The translations under genes were made by a program, and so were the position numbers. Of a stretch of DNA of 64,000 nucleotides, positions 26,058-36,739 are shown piece after piece (within the stretch, counting starts at the first letter, position 1; each line of letters starts with the position of its first letter). Origin of the DNA: Cylicocyclus nassatus (lineage: Eukaryota; Nematoda; Chromadorea; Rhabditida; Strongylidae); NCBI GenBank assembly GCA_958299035.1, contig CATQJL010000001.1:9647817-9711816 (forward strand), given 5' to 3'. The notes below the pieces were generated by a model that was given only the letters and a program-made list of their open reading frames with translations, searched no databases and was not told the origin of the DNA.

Positions 26058-26672
26058 TGTGTTGTCTCACAAGGTAGGATAATTAGCGACCGTGGCCTTT
26101 TGCAATGAGATGTTTACCAGTAGGTGCGTCTTGAAATGCTGATTTCAGATCTATGTTCATTATCTGCGTGCGCCTCTCCAAACAAATTTTTGGACTTTTG
26201 CACATTCATTTCTCGAGATCTAAACAGTTAGACTGAACTTAACGTAAAGCTTAATTTCATTGCTAGCTGTTTTATAGCGCGTGTGCCCATCGCAACTATA
26301 CTGATGAATGCTATCATCAAAACAGTGCAACTAAACAGTAGTCAATGGCAAGAAACAACCATAACTTTTTTCGGAAGAGCGCACAGTAGATTACGAAAAC
26401 AGAGCTGCAATCAGCGCTTCAAGATGCATTCAATGGTGTACGCTGCATTCCAAAAGGTCACGTATGCCAGGTATCCTTTCCATGTCAATGCATAACAGAT
26501 TGCTTGATAATCGATTGAATGCCTTTTTTAAGGCTTTTATGCACGTGCAGTCCCGCTGAATAAACTAATCGAAACCTTTTTTGCAAGATTTCATAGCACT
26601 CGTGACAATGCGACTACAGAGAGGGGGGGGGAAGAACCTAGGCCAGGAAAACGATTCCCTCCTTGAATTCCT
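26058..26672. other. No gene recognised
   Basis: Short frames only. A poly-G tract lies near 26620. Confidence 0.5.
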
Positions 26673-27391
26673 CTAAGGGCCGCATGCACTAACCTCCCCG
26701 CGGGGAGGGGATCGCAGCTTAAAAGAAAGCTTTATATTTCGAAACTCCAGATACCTGGATTTCACGTTGTGTACCTATCCGTAAGTATTCCTACTACCCT
26801 TCACTATGAACATGTTGAAGAGGAGCGAGAAGCTGTACAAACCACATTTTCCAGCTTTTGCATGATCCCTGATGATCCCCGGCGCTTTTCATTAAAGTCA
26901 TTTTTCTTTCTCCGAAGTTAACGAATAACCTCCAAAGTTGTGCGTATTATCTAACCCGACAGTGCTAAGCATGCTGCTGATAAGAACAAATGATTTTTGA
27001 AGTAATGAAATTTTCGATGATCCACAGGTCGAAATTTGAGGTTTGCCGAAAAATTCGAATTTTCAAAAACTCATTTGTTCTCATCAGCAACATGCTTAGC
27101 ACTGTTGTGTTAGATGTTCAGTACAACTCTGGAAGGTTTTCGTTAACTTTGGAGAAAGAAATATGACTTTAAAGAAAAGCGCCGGGGATCATCAGGGATC
27201 ATACAAAAGCCGGAAAATGCGGTTCGTACAGCTTCTCGCTCCTCTTCAACATGTTCATGGTAAATGGTAGTAGGAATACTTACGGATGGGTACACAACGT
27301 GAAATCCAGGTATCTAGAATTTCGAAATATAAAGCTTTCTTTTAAGCTGCGATCCCCCCCCCGCGGGGAGGTTAGTGCATGCGGCCCTAAG
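26673..27391. mobile_element. Large foldback element, arms about 340 bp
   Basis: CTAAGGGCCGCATGCACTAAC at the left pairs with its near-complement ending at 27391. The arms stay similar nearly to the centre (about 27030), including CCCCGCGGGGAG, GATCGCAGCTTAAAAGAAAG, GAACATGTTGAAGAGGAGCG and GATGATCCC. Flanks give no clear target duplication. Not coding. Confidence 0.75.
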
Positions 27392-28560
27392 ACAGGAGAG
27401 CAATCCCTCCATTTCACCGGCAGGGATGGTGTGATCGCGGTAGTCGCATTCTCACAGCTGCTATGAGATCTCGCCAAAAAAGTTGTTTTCGGTTGATTCA
27501 TATTTGTCACATTTTTATGAAGAGAATGTTCAAAAATGCTGATTTCGCGTCTCTTCATTCCTTCCTATGACATCTCCTTTCACCCTTAACGTTATATCTC
27601 TCTCCTTTGTTCTCTTCTTCTTTTAATCTGTCAGTGATTGTTCTGAATCTTCGTTATACTCATTACTTGCTGTCATTAGATGTAAAGTTGCATTTTCATT
27701 GAGATGCGTCTATTTTGTTTATTTGGAACTCCCTCGCATGATGTTAGGCGCTGTGCATTTCTCACAATATATTTCCCTAGTTCCTTTTTAGTTAGTTCGC
27801 GTAGTTCTTATTGTTGGATATCGAACGATTACGGAGTAGAAATTTCGTATACTGCGGCTGCAAAAACATGCGTGAGGTAAGCCTGCTGCTTAAAGCATTC
27901 ACAGTCAAAAAAACTCCTTGCTTGACAGTGACATTTATGATTTGCTTGCAAGAAAAAAAAGATGCATCGCAAAGAAACATTTTTTCCTAGCGCTGTGTAT
28001 GCGAAGCATGTCAGGTACTCTCATAGACATTTCAACAAAGTGCACTGTTTTCTTTCATCGTTTGCTACTCATTACCTTTGCAATGACCTTTCGTTGCCCC
28101 AGTATCAGTGATTGGTTCCAAAGGTCCAGATCCAATAAGTCGACTCTTTTTGTTGTCCTGTTCTCACACAATGAATGAGAAAAAGGTAAGCGGCTTTTTG
28201 ACGCATCATCATTCAGATGGGAATTACTGCTATGACATCTCAGGTGATGTTAATTGTGTAACGGTACTTTCAAAATCATAAAATACCACGGGATCCCCAT
28301 ATAATCCTCTAACGATAGCTTACTATCTACACAGGCAAAGTTACGAGTTATTCTCTTTTGATCGCAAGAACCTCAGTAGGGATTGCTTCCACCTCCTGCT
28401 GACCCTACAGATCTGTTGTAACCAACGCGGGGTGGGAAGAGGGGGGGGGGGGGAGGGGGAGTATCGACATTCTTTACACCAGAGTAGGGTTCGATGGCGC
28501 TCATGCACGAAAGGGGAAAATTCTGTAACCTTATCCATTATTGCTGCCTTGAGTCAAATC
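27392..28560. other. No gene recognised; poly-G tract near 28440
   Basis: Only short frames. A purine-rich GGGGGGGGGGGGG tract lies at about 28440-28460. Confidence 0.45.
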
Positions 28561-28570
28561 CTACTGCAAG

Positions 28571-29380
28571 TTAGGTTGCAAATAAAATTAAACAAGCCTC
28601 ATTTATACATGTTATCAGTATGAACGAAAAATTCAGATTAAGATTAATCAAAACGCCTAACTCTTTGGCAGTGGGACAGTTCTGGGAATCACGGTCACCA
28701 AAATGCATGAGAAAACTTTTTTTCAAATTAATGGGAATGATTAAACAAGCCGCCCAACTTATCACTTCTCTAGAAGCGCTTCCATGGCAGATCTGACTTC
28801 AGCTTCATTTTCCTCATTATAGAATTTTTTTAGCGCCTGCATACATTTGAACTGTAATATGCTGAACAGTATACACAGAAAAAGCGAGAGAGAAAGCACT
28901 GCACATTGACACGGCTTACGCAGATAAATTGCTCCGAAAACTGGTGTTTCTACTCGAACTGTCATCCCTCTCTTGTTCAACACGATTTCAGCCTTTTTAA
29001 GAGACTTCCGCCTGAACCAAAGCTCTCTAATTTTAAGAAAAGTATAATTTGGTTTACTTTGCGAATGCCTTGGACAGATCCATGTAAATGACATCGAAAG
29101 AGTTGCCTCTGTTAGGCCAAATTTCGATCAAATACAGATTCGGCGATTTGTCGTTGTAGACGATCCCGCCATGAAATTGTGCTGATTTGCGAAAATTACA
29201 TTCGATATTGCAAAGCAGTCCAGAAGTTCATCATGTGATACTGAGTACATACTATAAATACCATACACTTTGAATACCGCATCCTTCTCTATTACTTTTG
29301 CTGCAGCAAGTGTTGAGTGATGGGCTGGAAGTTCCAAAAAGTTAAGCATTAGAACTTTAGGATTGGAGGTTACAACGCTT
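28571..29380 (-). pseudogene. CR1/Jockey-like non-LTR retrotransposon relic
   Basis: Read on the minus strand, successive reverse-transcriptase blocks appear in the right order but in shifting frames: DELLDCFAISNVIFANQHNF with GSSTTTN (29.2-29.13 kb), FDVIYMDLSKAFAK (29.1-29.06 kb), CQCAVLSLSLFLCI, equivalent to GVPQGSVLSPLLFL (about 28.9 kb), and LKKSFLMHFGDRD with LGVLINLNLNFS (28.73-28.6 kb). This order is that of the CR1/Jockey RT domain. Stops and frame changes show it is dead. The TTAGGTTGTC element at 29452 lies just upstream of the remaining 5' end. Confidence 0.75.
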
Positions 29381-29449
29381 GCTATCAAACCCGCGGCAAC
29401 ACCTAAAGCGCAAGGGAATATAAAGAGGTGGAAGCGCATTTTTTGAATA

Positions 29450-30160
29450 TATTAGGTTGTCAAAAAAATAATGTCGTTTTTTATTTGCTTGCTTCAACAA
29501 AGCAACCAGACTCAACCCAACAAAGGGTAATGGGTACCGTTCGATAGAGCAAAGTAAGCTCTACAAGATGGCGTTCATGTTTTTGCGCAAAGCTCGATCC
29601 CCGGAAAATTTGAACTCAAAATCTAAAGATTTCCAATGCCCAAAAAATCGAAATCTACGGACCTCCCACTCGCATATGTCAATAATTTCAATATCTGATA
29701 TCCATGTGTGCAGTTGCTGCATCTTTTCCTTGACTAGAAACTGAGAAAACGAAAATTTTCGTGTTTTTCTAAAAGAAATGCTGAGCCGTTCTTGCATATG
29801 TATGTTCTACTAACCTCGTGCTGGCATACTAACTACTCACCACATTACAACTAACTATGCCGAGGTTAAGAAAGGAGGAAACATGGAAGTTATAACTGTA
29901 GATTTTCAGCCCATTTCGAGCAGCAGTTTTCGAGAAATATCGAAATCAGCTTTCTTCGTTTCAGTTTCAGTGCTAAAAACGACATTTCGAAAACTACCGC
30001 TCGGAATTGCCTGAAAATCTACGGTTATACTTACCTAGGCTTGCAGTATAGAATCACATATGCAAAAACGGCTCAGGCATTGCTTTTAGAAAAACACGAA
30101 AATTTTCGTTTTCTCAGTTTCTAGTCACGAAAAAAATACAGCAACTTGAATATCAGATAA
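29450..30160. mobile_element. TTAGGTTGTC mariner-type MITE, right end lost
   Basis: Starts at 29452 after TA with TTAGGTTGTC and AATAATGTCG. It shares GATAGAGCAAAG, AAGCTCTACAAGATGGCG and CGAAAATTTTCG blocks with the other members and folds back around 29930-29950. The right terminus is missing. The sequence passes into a Helitron-like tail at about 30165. Confidence 0.65.
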
Positions 30161-30164
30161 TCGA

Positions 30165-30293
30165 TCGATAACGAAAAGTGGACTGTGACACCCGACGGGG
30201 CCCGAAGTGTATGTGTGCCAAGTTTGGTCCGGATCGGTTAAGAAATGGAATTTTCTATTCGGAACATACGGCGGAGCCGGGTAAGCCAGCTAG
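30165..30293 (+). mobile_element. Helitron-like 3' tail (hairpin plus CTAGT)
   Basis: Ends with CGGCGGAGCCG (a hairpin), GGTAAGCCAG and CTAGT, the layout of a Helitron 3' end. The inner part (GTGTGCCAAGTTTGGTCC) is the inverted form of the core in the two heads at 12.1 and 33.2 kb. Confidence 0.55.
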
Positions 30294-30457
30294 TGTCCAC
30301 TAAGACTAAAATTCCCCGAGTTTCAGTTTGGCTCTAGTTTTCATTTGACATGCATGATACTCAAAAAAGCGACATAAGCTGCAATTAGTGCCCGAAAAGA
30401 AAATGAGCTAATAATGAGAACATTTATCTTCGTAAATTGATAAACAAGCCAAAAATT

Positions 30458-31274
30458 TTAGTTTTTGCAATCTATGTAGATGCATTCTCCATCTGCGCAC
30501 CCGAAGGCATAGCACAAAATAAAATAGAATTATTGTGAAATCATCTGCCATCGTGGAAAAGGTAAGCTTATCTTCTGAAAGTGAGCAACTTGGTCTCATT
30601 TCTTCCCATGCCCATCGCATTGCAGTCTTTCAGCAGCTGCTTACAAAATTGCCACTTCATAATTCTAAAGGTCCCAAAAGTATCGAATATTTTTGGCAAA
30701 AGCAAGTTCTTGGGTACCTAAAGAACGCAAATTTGCTGCCTTGCTAAAGATTACAATAGCTTCTTGGGAACTAAAAGTGAAATTTCTGAAACAAAAGAGA
30801 AATTACTGCAATTCTTTGTTTCTTGTGTATGCGCGCTGATTCTGCAAGATGTTATGGAATGGCATGCATGGATGCATCTTGCTTACAAAGACGAATCTGA
30901 ATTGAACGCAAGCTCTCTGCTGCGATAAGTACATTAGAAAATAAAAAGGAACATTGCAAAGCAACAGAGCCACCAAAATACAGTACATCAAAACGTATAA
31001 CTGACCTGCCGTCCGTTATATGTTTTTGTAAAGAAAAAATCGTAGCTAAAGATATCGTTTTTTTCTTAGCCGATACCGTCGAAAAGAAATTTAAAGTCAA
31101 GTGCACAAGAGAGATTATAAAATACTATTGTTAACATGGCTATAAACACGATCCATTACCATAGCAAGGCATTCAAATACAAGAAAATTGCTTTTAGAAG
31201 CTACAGCTTTCTTTGCTGATGCTATGGAGAGAATGGCGATGACGACAAGCGGCAGAGAAATGCCCTTGAACTTT
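30458..31274 (-). pseudogene. Broken duplicate of the ten-cysteine secreted-peptide gene
   Basis: Segments corresponding to the three exons of the gene at 33.1-34.1 kb are recognisable at 31160-31274, 30645-30717 and 30458-30514. The breaks are visible: the AG of the first acceptor is AA, the start codon is AAG and a second in-frame ATG is also AAG, two of three cysteines of exon 1 are lost, exon 2 has 73 instead of 72 nt (frameshift), and the AG before exon 3 is gone. The donor after exon 2 is still a good GTAAGC, and the last part keeps its C-X4-C-X4-C spacing. It is therefore a recent-looking pseudogene formed by tandem duplication (homology also covers flanks, for example 31440-31610 with 34270-34440). 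Confidence 0.7.
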
Positions 31275-31940
31275 TTAAAAGTGTGGACAATAAAATTTCT
31301 TAAATGAGTATAAATTTTCAAAAGATTATCAGAGAAAAAACGAAATCACACCTTCACATAATCCACTCTACCTGCTCTCACAATCACAAATCGCTTGATT
31401 AAGAACATGTGTTGGCTTAGGACTGTAAAACCGCAGTTGGAATTCTTTCTATTATAAAAAGTAGAAAGCTGGCCAAGCAGTGCATCAGCGATTAACTCTG
31501 TGGAGGATCCAGCCCAATGGCAACCTCCGAAGAAGATTTTTTACTGATTTGTTACTGAATGAAGAATGCTTTTTAATGATTCTATTTCAGGGTTTGGTAT
31601 TGGATTGCTATATTTAAAACTTGTTTCTGAACGCGTAGAAAAGCCTTCTTAATTAATAATTAGTCGCTGTAACCGCCACAAGTGCAAAAACGATGCTTCA
31701 GCGAAACTGAAGCAAGTAGGATTAGGGTAAGACTTATGACTTAATGCTTGTTATTCAATCATTTTTGAGCTGTTTATACTATATACCTACATGTTGATGT
31801 CGGAAGTCCGTTCGTTCTTCATTTCCAGTAAAAAGACGTATAAGTAAAATTTTACACGTTCTCAAAAGTGAGTCACATCAACAAAAGATTGATGGCTCTG
31901 ACGCTGTTTTAACCAAAGTGCAGTCAAACTTTATCTAAAG
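31275..31940. other. 5' flank of the pseudogene copy
   Basis: Homologous to the flank of the intact copy at 34070-34440. A TATA-like GTATAAAC (minus strand, about 31772) corresponds to GTATAAAAAG at about 34435. No separate gene. Confidence 0.4.
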
Positions 31941-32060
31941 CTACTGCATGACGAAGGCGCAGGAGCAATCTTAGCTGAGCGGACGCAAACGCGGCGCGCG
32001 CGTATCCTCATCGTTGTATAAAGCCGCGATTGCGCCCATTGCGCTTTCGTCATGCAGCAG
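31941..32060. mobile_element. Small foldback MITE, 120 bp
   Basis: CTACTGCATGACGAAGGCGCA at the left pairs with TGCGCTTTCGTCATGCAGCAG at the right, followed inside by GCAATC / GATTGC. A GCGCGCGC core lies between. Not coding. Confidence 0.7.
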
Positions 32061-32427
32061 CCTATATATAAATAGACTTCCAATAAAGACTAATCTGGTA
32101 TTTTTGGGTTTTGATTTCAAAGAAGTTCATGCAAGAAAAGCTTAGTTTTGTTCTCCTTAGGCGCTTTGTCCAGTGATGTCTTGGCCTTTTTGGAAATTAT
32201 ATTTGGAGAGGGACTCAGATCCTTGGGTTCTTGATCCTCTTCATTTGATATTTCCTTCGCTCATATATTTACTTGAATGCAATTCTTTGATCTCATCTAT
32301 TTAAATTTTTGGTTCTCAAAAGCTCGGGGGGGGGGGGGAGTTACTTGGCCTGTAGATTGTTTGAACATGCGATACGACACTTTACAACAGTTTGAGTCGC
32401 AATTAGTGGCTAAGATTTTTTGCGGAA

Positions 32428-32866
32428 AGGAGAGCCCATAGAGAGCTTAAAATTAGGGGTTGTACTTCTAAAGGCTTGTAGTATGCAAGTGTTAGTGTAA
32501 GAACAGCACAGCACCACTTTGGGAAAAACATGGAATTTTTCGTTTTCTTGATTTCCAGCCAATGAAAAAATACGGCAACAGCATATGAGTGTCTGATGTG
32601 AAGTGTATATGCGTGAGCGATTGAAAGATTTGTAGGACTTTTTGAACGAAGATATAAAAAGTTTTCAATTTTTTGGGCACCCGAAACTTTTTAGATTTTG
32701 GTTTCAAATTTGAGGTGGATCGAAGTTGGTGCAAAAACATAGACGTCATCTTATAGAGCTTGCTTTCCTCCATCGAATTATAACCTGGTGCCTACTCAGA
32801 ATGAGAAGTGCACGACCTGTCACAGCGCAAACTCAAAAATGAAAAGACTCATAGGACAACCTAATA
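32428..32866. mobile_element. Right half of a TTAGGTTGTCC foldback MITE
   Basis: Ends at 32864 in GGACAACCTAA followed by TA. It is collinear with the right arm of the complete element at 20994-21916 (GTAAGAACAGCACAGCA, AATACGGCAACAGC, GAACGAAGATATA). The left arm is absent, so it is a truncated copy. Confidence 0.75.
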
Positions 32867-33010
32867 TAATACTTTTTCGAACGACGCCAAACATTCACAC
32901 AACATTTCTACAGACCCTCAAAACCATTAAAATGATTCGTTAGCCAAACAAAAGCGTCTTTATTGGCCAGCACTTTGGAGTGCACGGAGTTCCAGAATGT
33001 TCAATTAGTG

Positions 33011-33016
33011 TTTATT
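33011..33016 (-). terminator. Polyadenylation signal AATAAA
   Basis: AATAAA on the minus strand, about 80 nt beyond the stop codon of the secreted-peptide gene at 33095-34070. Confidence 0.6.
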
Positions 33017-33094
33017 CATATTCTGTGATGGAACAGGAACATTCGCTAAACAAAAACAATTACTACACGAAAGAGAAAGATGAGCGAATTATGT

Positions 33095-34070
33095 TTACTT
33101 CTTTTGACAGAAGCAGGTGCATTCTCCGTCCTCGCACCAATAATAACTGCAAAGCTGAAAAACAATCTTATATATAAAGCTGAATGTGTGTCTGTCTGTA
33201 TGTCTGTCTGTCTGTCTGTACGTATGTGCGGAATAGAAATTTTTATTTCCGAACCGATCGGGACCAAACTTGGCACACATATACTTCGGGGCAGGGAGCG
33301 TGTCATAGGCTACTTCTCGTACCGATCGATATCGATTTTATCGATTTTTTGCAAAATTTGAGCTACGGGGCTGGGTGCATAAAGTGCATAATCTACCTAA
33401 AACCACAATGATTTTCTTTCATTAGCACGCTAAAAAACAAGTACTCTCTTTAGCAAATTTCAGCTCATTTTCTTCACATGAAAGAGTGTAGTCTTTTATG
33501 CAGCTGAGTACAAAATTGCAGCCAGGTTTTTCGGGCCCCAAAAGTAGCAAATACTTTTTGGAAATGCACGCTTTGAATCTACCTAGAAAGTATTTGCCTT
33601 GCTACCTTGCTAAGAAATACACCACCTCCCTGGAAAATGGAATGCTGTCGATGAGGAGGGAATGGGGTTATGAAGAAAATAAACCCATCTTCAATGTATG
33701 GTTTTAACACATCGTATGCTCCTAGTTCTTCTCTTTGTTGCGATAGATGCACTTTAGACAAAATAAACTTTATGCAAAGCAATAATGACCCGTCGTTTAT
33801 GTTCCGCGGAAGGATTGCGGTCGTACTGAATAAATCGTAACGAGATGATTTCAAAAAACTTTTTTGCTAATATTATCGGTGAGAAATATACCAAAAGCAC
33901 GAGCTTTGAAATGAAAGAAAACTGATTGTTGACATGACTATAAACAAACCATTACCCTAACAAAGCATCCAAATGAGCAAGCAAGCTCTTCCGAGAGAGT
34001 GCATTCCGTTGCTGATGCTAAGGAGAAGATGGCGATGGTGATAAGTAGCAGAACGTAGCCCATGAACATT
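33095..34070 (-). CDS. Secreted ten-cysteine peptide, CS-alpha-beta-like, three exons (family member 3)
   Basis: Model: exons 33956-34069, 33512-33583 and 33095-33154 (about 81 residues). The ATG at 34069 lies 2 nt after a TTTTAG acceptor. Residues 1-20 (MFMGY, then LLLITIAIFSLASA) form a signal peptide. Cysteine spacing is C-7-C-3-C-14-C-9-C-3-C-4-C-4-C-1-C-1-C. The part from the fourth cysteine on (C-9-C-3-C-4-C-4-C-1-C) has the C-X3-C plus C-X-C signature of the CS-alpha-beta fold, which nematode and arthropod defensins share. Exon 3 starts after a perfect TTTTTCAG and ends in a stop with AATAAA downstream. Both internal junctions are phase 0. Exon 2's donor is a weak GTACTC here, but the sister copy has GTAAGC at the same point. 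A Helitron-like head (from 33166) sits in intron 2, about 10 nt from the exon 3 acceptor. The antimicrobial role is inference. Confidence 0.65.
33166..33390 (+). mobile_element. Helitron-like head with GTCT microsatellite
   Basis: TCTTATATATAAAGCTGAATG, a (GTCT)n tract at about 33190-33220, AATAGAAATTTTTATTTCCG, then GGGACCAAACTTGGCACACA, in the same order as at 12.14-12.48 kb. The start TC is preceded by A, as in Helitron insertions. The right end was not found. Confidence 0.5.
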
Positions 34071-34134
34071 CTAAAAGTGTGGGTAATACAAGTCCCTGAA
34101 TGAGTACAGCTTTAGAAAGAATGCAAAGATGACG

Positions 34135-34445
34135 AACTCAACGGTTTGACACTTTATACTTTGCCTGCTTGCATTTATGTTTATGGGGGAGAGCTGGACC
34201 CTAATAAGGAATTCCTTTTGAAAAAAGGTAGAAAAATAGACTGTGCTGGCTTCAAAGTACTGTAGCACCGCAGTCGGGTAGTTTTCGGTTCAAAGTGGAG
34301 AGCTGGCCAAGCGGAGCGTAGTAGCCAGTAACTAGACTCTATTGGGGAACAAGCGGCATGCCAACTTCTGAAGATAATTTCTTACTAAATTGCTCCCGAG
34401 AGTAAAGAATGCATTTTTATTGTATTTGGCGCTTTTTATACTTCA
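34135..34445 (-). promoter_or_regulatory. 5' region of the secreted-peptide gene with TATA-like sites
   Basis: On the minus strand AGTATAAAGTG lies about 90 bp, and AGTATAAAAAGC about 370 bp, upstream of the start codon. The flank is conserved with that of the pseudogene copy (31440-31610). Which site is used cannot be told from sequence. Confidence 0.3.
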
Positions 34446-34576
34446 TTGACAGTGAATTCACAAACATTATTTGCCACATATATGAAATGGTGTTGCGAAG
34501 TTGAATTTGCAAGAAGGATTAGGGTAAGGTTTATAAGAAATGTTTGTCTTTCCATTCATTTCAAGCTCTTATTCAA

Positions 34577-34735
34577 TACCACTCTCAGAATGTGCAAAAC
34601 TTCCGTGAATGTCGCGGAATTTCGGAAATTCCGCGAAAGTCCGCGACATTCCCGGAATTCCGCGACATTTCGGGAATTCCGCGAAATTCCAGGAATTCCG
34701 CGGAATCCACGCGAATCACGCAAAGTACGCAGTGC
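34577..34735. repeat. Diverged copy of the CCGCGAAATTCC MITE
   Basis: Dense alternation of TTCCGCGAAATTCC-like words and their complements. CAGAATGTGCAAAA at its start matches the MITEs at 40489-40655 and 42626-42795, but the outer ends are degenerate. Confidence 0.6.
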
Positions 34736-34736
34736 C

Positions 34737-35340
34737 ATAACTTCTTTCCGAATGAATGTATTCTGAATGCGAAAACAGCTTTGTGTTCAGCACGTCAAGA
34801 TGAATCTTTCGATGTACAGTATGTCCTCGATATTCCGTTTCCAGTTTTCTCAAATTCTTCTGCGGTTTGCAAGGATGTAAACACAGCGCCCATCCAACAT
34901 AACAGATAAAGGTAAGTACTATTCGATAATACTGTTTCTGTAGAATATGGCGCGCTAAAGTGTAGCCGCAGACTTCTTGCCAAAAGAGATATAAGTGTTG
35001 ATGAATTCTGGAAAATTCACGTGTTTCCAAATTCTACGAGCCATAACTTCCTTCGGAATAGGTATATTCTAAATCCGAAAAAGCGCTGTGCTCAGCTTAT
35101 TAATGCGAATCTTATGATATAGAGCGTGTCTATGATATTCTGATTTCAGCTTTCTTAAATTTTTCTACGGACGTCTCTTCGCAAAGGCGTAAAGTAGCGC
35201 GCATTGCCCGTAGCATATTTCAGCAAGGATCTTTGATAGTACTTTTTTATAGACTATGGATCGCTAAAAATTATCCGCAGACTTACTTCCAAAGGAAATA
35301 GATGAGTGAATCCTGGAAAACTCATATCGCTCGAAATTTT
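34737..35340. repeat. Two-copy tandem repeat of about 300 bp
   Basis: 34737-35035 and 35036-35340 align in order (CCATAACTTC, ATTCTGAATGCGAAAA/ATTCTAAATCCGAAAA, CCGCAGACTT, GAAAATTCA/GAAAACTCA). Diverged by perhaps a quarter of positions. No coding signal common to both. Confidence 0.6.
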
Positions 35341-35522
35341 AATCACCATGACCTTAAAACATGAAGCTCTCTTGCAATATTAACCCCTGCACTTGCTTAA
35401 CCCTGCTTAGCTCTTGTCATTTTCAAAAACATTTCGAACATTCAAAAACTGAAAGAGCGTATTAAAATTCATCGGCTAACCCGATATCTGCTCTAATGGA
35501 TGGACAGCTATTAAAGTAAGGA

Positions 35523-36330
35523 CTAATCCGGACTCTGTCGTTGCCCATGCAAAACATCTGACAGTTTTTTGAATACAATGTCATCTTCAATGACATTGCT
35601 TGCAACAGATTTTATTGTTGTTGGAAACGCTTTTTGGCGATTAAAAAACAGACTCTGTTTTTTCAAAACTTGAATGAACGTGCTGCCAAAGTTTGGCATT
35701 CTAATCAATTTAGACTGAAACAAGGATAAGCAGGTTCTGCCTCATTCTCATCGTCTCTCCAAACAATATCTGTTACGATCCGTTCCCATTCTATCATTAA
35801 CGTCGCGTTCAAACTGAGTTCATTCTCGCAAATTTCTTGTCCATCTAGCAAACTATTGAACTTTGTCCGATCTTGAAACTCTGAGTCGATTTCAAATGTA
35901 AGCTGAAAGCAATGCACTATTTACCTACCGTGTTTGTTTTCCATTCTATTGCTTGAGTACAAAGTATACTACGAGATAAAATCAAGGCTAATCACCCCCA
36001 TGGCTTGAATGTCTACTACAAACCTTTGCTACTCGATTACTATCACAACGCTTTTTCGCCATAAGAAGGCAGTGGGGTGTGGCAGGCTGCCGAATAAGAA
36101 AGCTGTAGTAGGACTGAGTCTCTCTATTCGAGTCTTCACATTTACTGCATGCTTGAGCGTCTTTCGCATCATGAAAGTGGCGATATGAAGTTACAAAACG
36201 AGAACAGATGCAAGATTTTTCCCACGCGTAATCTGAGCCACTGCTATTTGAAGTTGCAGCTTTAGGCTCCGTACAGAGTGCCGGAGCTGTGTCGGTAAGA
36301 CAGCGCCGGCATATAGTGGACATTCCCAGC
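35523..36330 (-). CDS. Unidentified multi-exon gene, 3' part
   Basis: Three consecutive exons can be proposed. One runs from about 36230 to 36024 (cysteine-containing, with YRHFHDAKDAQACSKC and PATPHC). The second is 35777-35902, after the acceptor GCTTTCAG. The third is 35523-35714, after TTGTTTCAG, and ends in a stop. Both junctions are phase 0, with introns of 121 and 62 nt. The two 3' exons give 105 residues rich in acidic and hydrophobic positions with no motif I recognise. The 5' limit is unclear because a dispersed repeat (36330-36420) lies there. It may belong with the exons at 36.7-38.3 kb. The reading frame and acceptors are visible; gene identity is not. Confidence 0.4.
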
Positions 36331-36420
36331 CAAGTGTTGACCGAGATCTCTGTCGTAAGCTTCGGTAGCTCTGTGCCGGGGCCAAGAGCACGGCGCTGTA
36401 GGCTTACGAAACATCTATCC
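36330..36420. repeat. 90-bp dispersed repeat, near-identical copy at 46.24-46.33 kb
   Basis: TTGACCGAGATCTCTGTCG, GTAAGCTTCGGTAGCTCTG and GGGGCCAAGAGCACGGCG are identical in both copies, and flanks differ. It contains GCTCT / AGAGC around GGCCCCGGCAC-type sequence, a possible small hairpin. Class unknown. Confidence 0.75.
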
Positions 36421-36739
36421 AGAATTAATATTCAGACTAGTTGATTTGAAAACTGACCTCGAAAGCGATGGAAGACTGACCTTTATTGCATAGGAGATAA
36501 GGCGAAAGAAAAGCAACAATATTCGCCGAGCTTACATACCATACAACTCTCTTTTGTTCGTGAGCTATTTTTCGAATAGCATAACATAACAGCATCAACA
36601 CAGCATTTGCGAAATTCCATAAAATGACTAATAGACCGTTGACTAATCCTCGTTTTAAGATGAAGCGCAATTTCGAATATGACAGAAATGATGTTTTTCA
36701 ACATCTTCTAGTGTTACAGAAACTCCGCACGAGGAAGAT

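Noticed and set aside
29128..29439. 103-residue frame beginning with a signal-peptide-like stretch, at first read as a secreted protein
   Set aside because: Its C-terminal part aligns with the CR1/Jockey reverse transcriptase (NQHNF, STTTN) and continues in another frame into SKAF, so it is retroelement debris.
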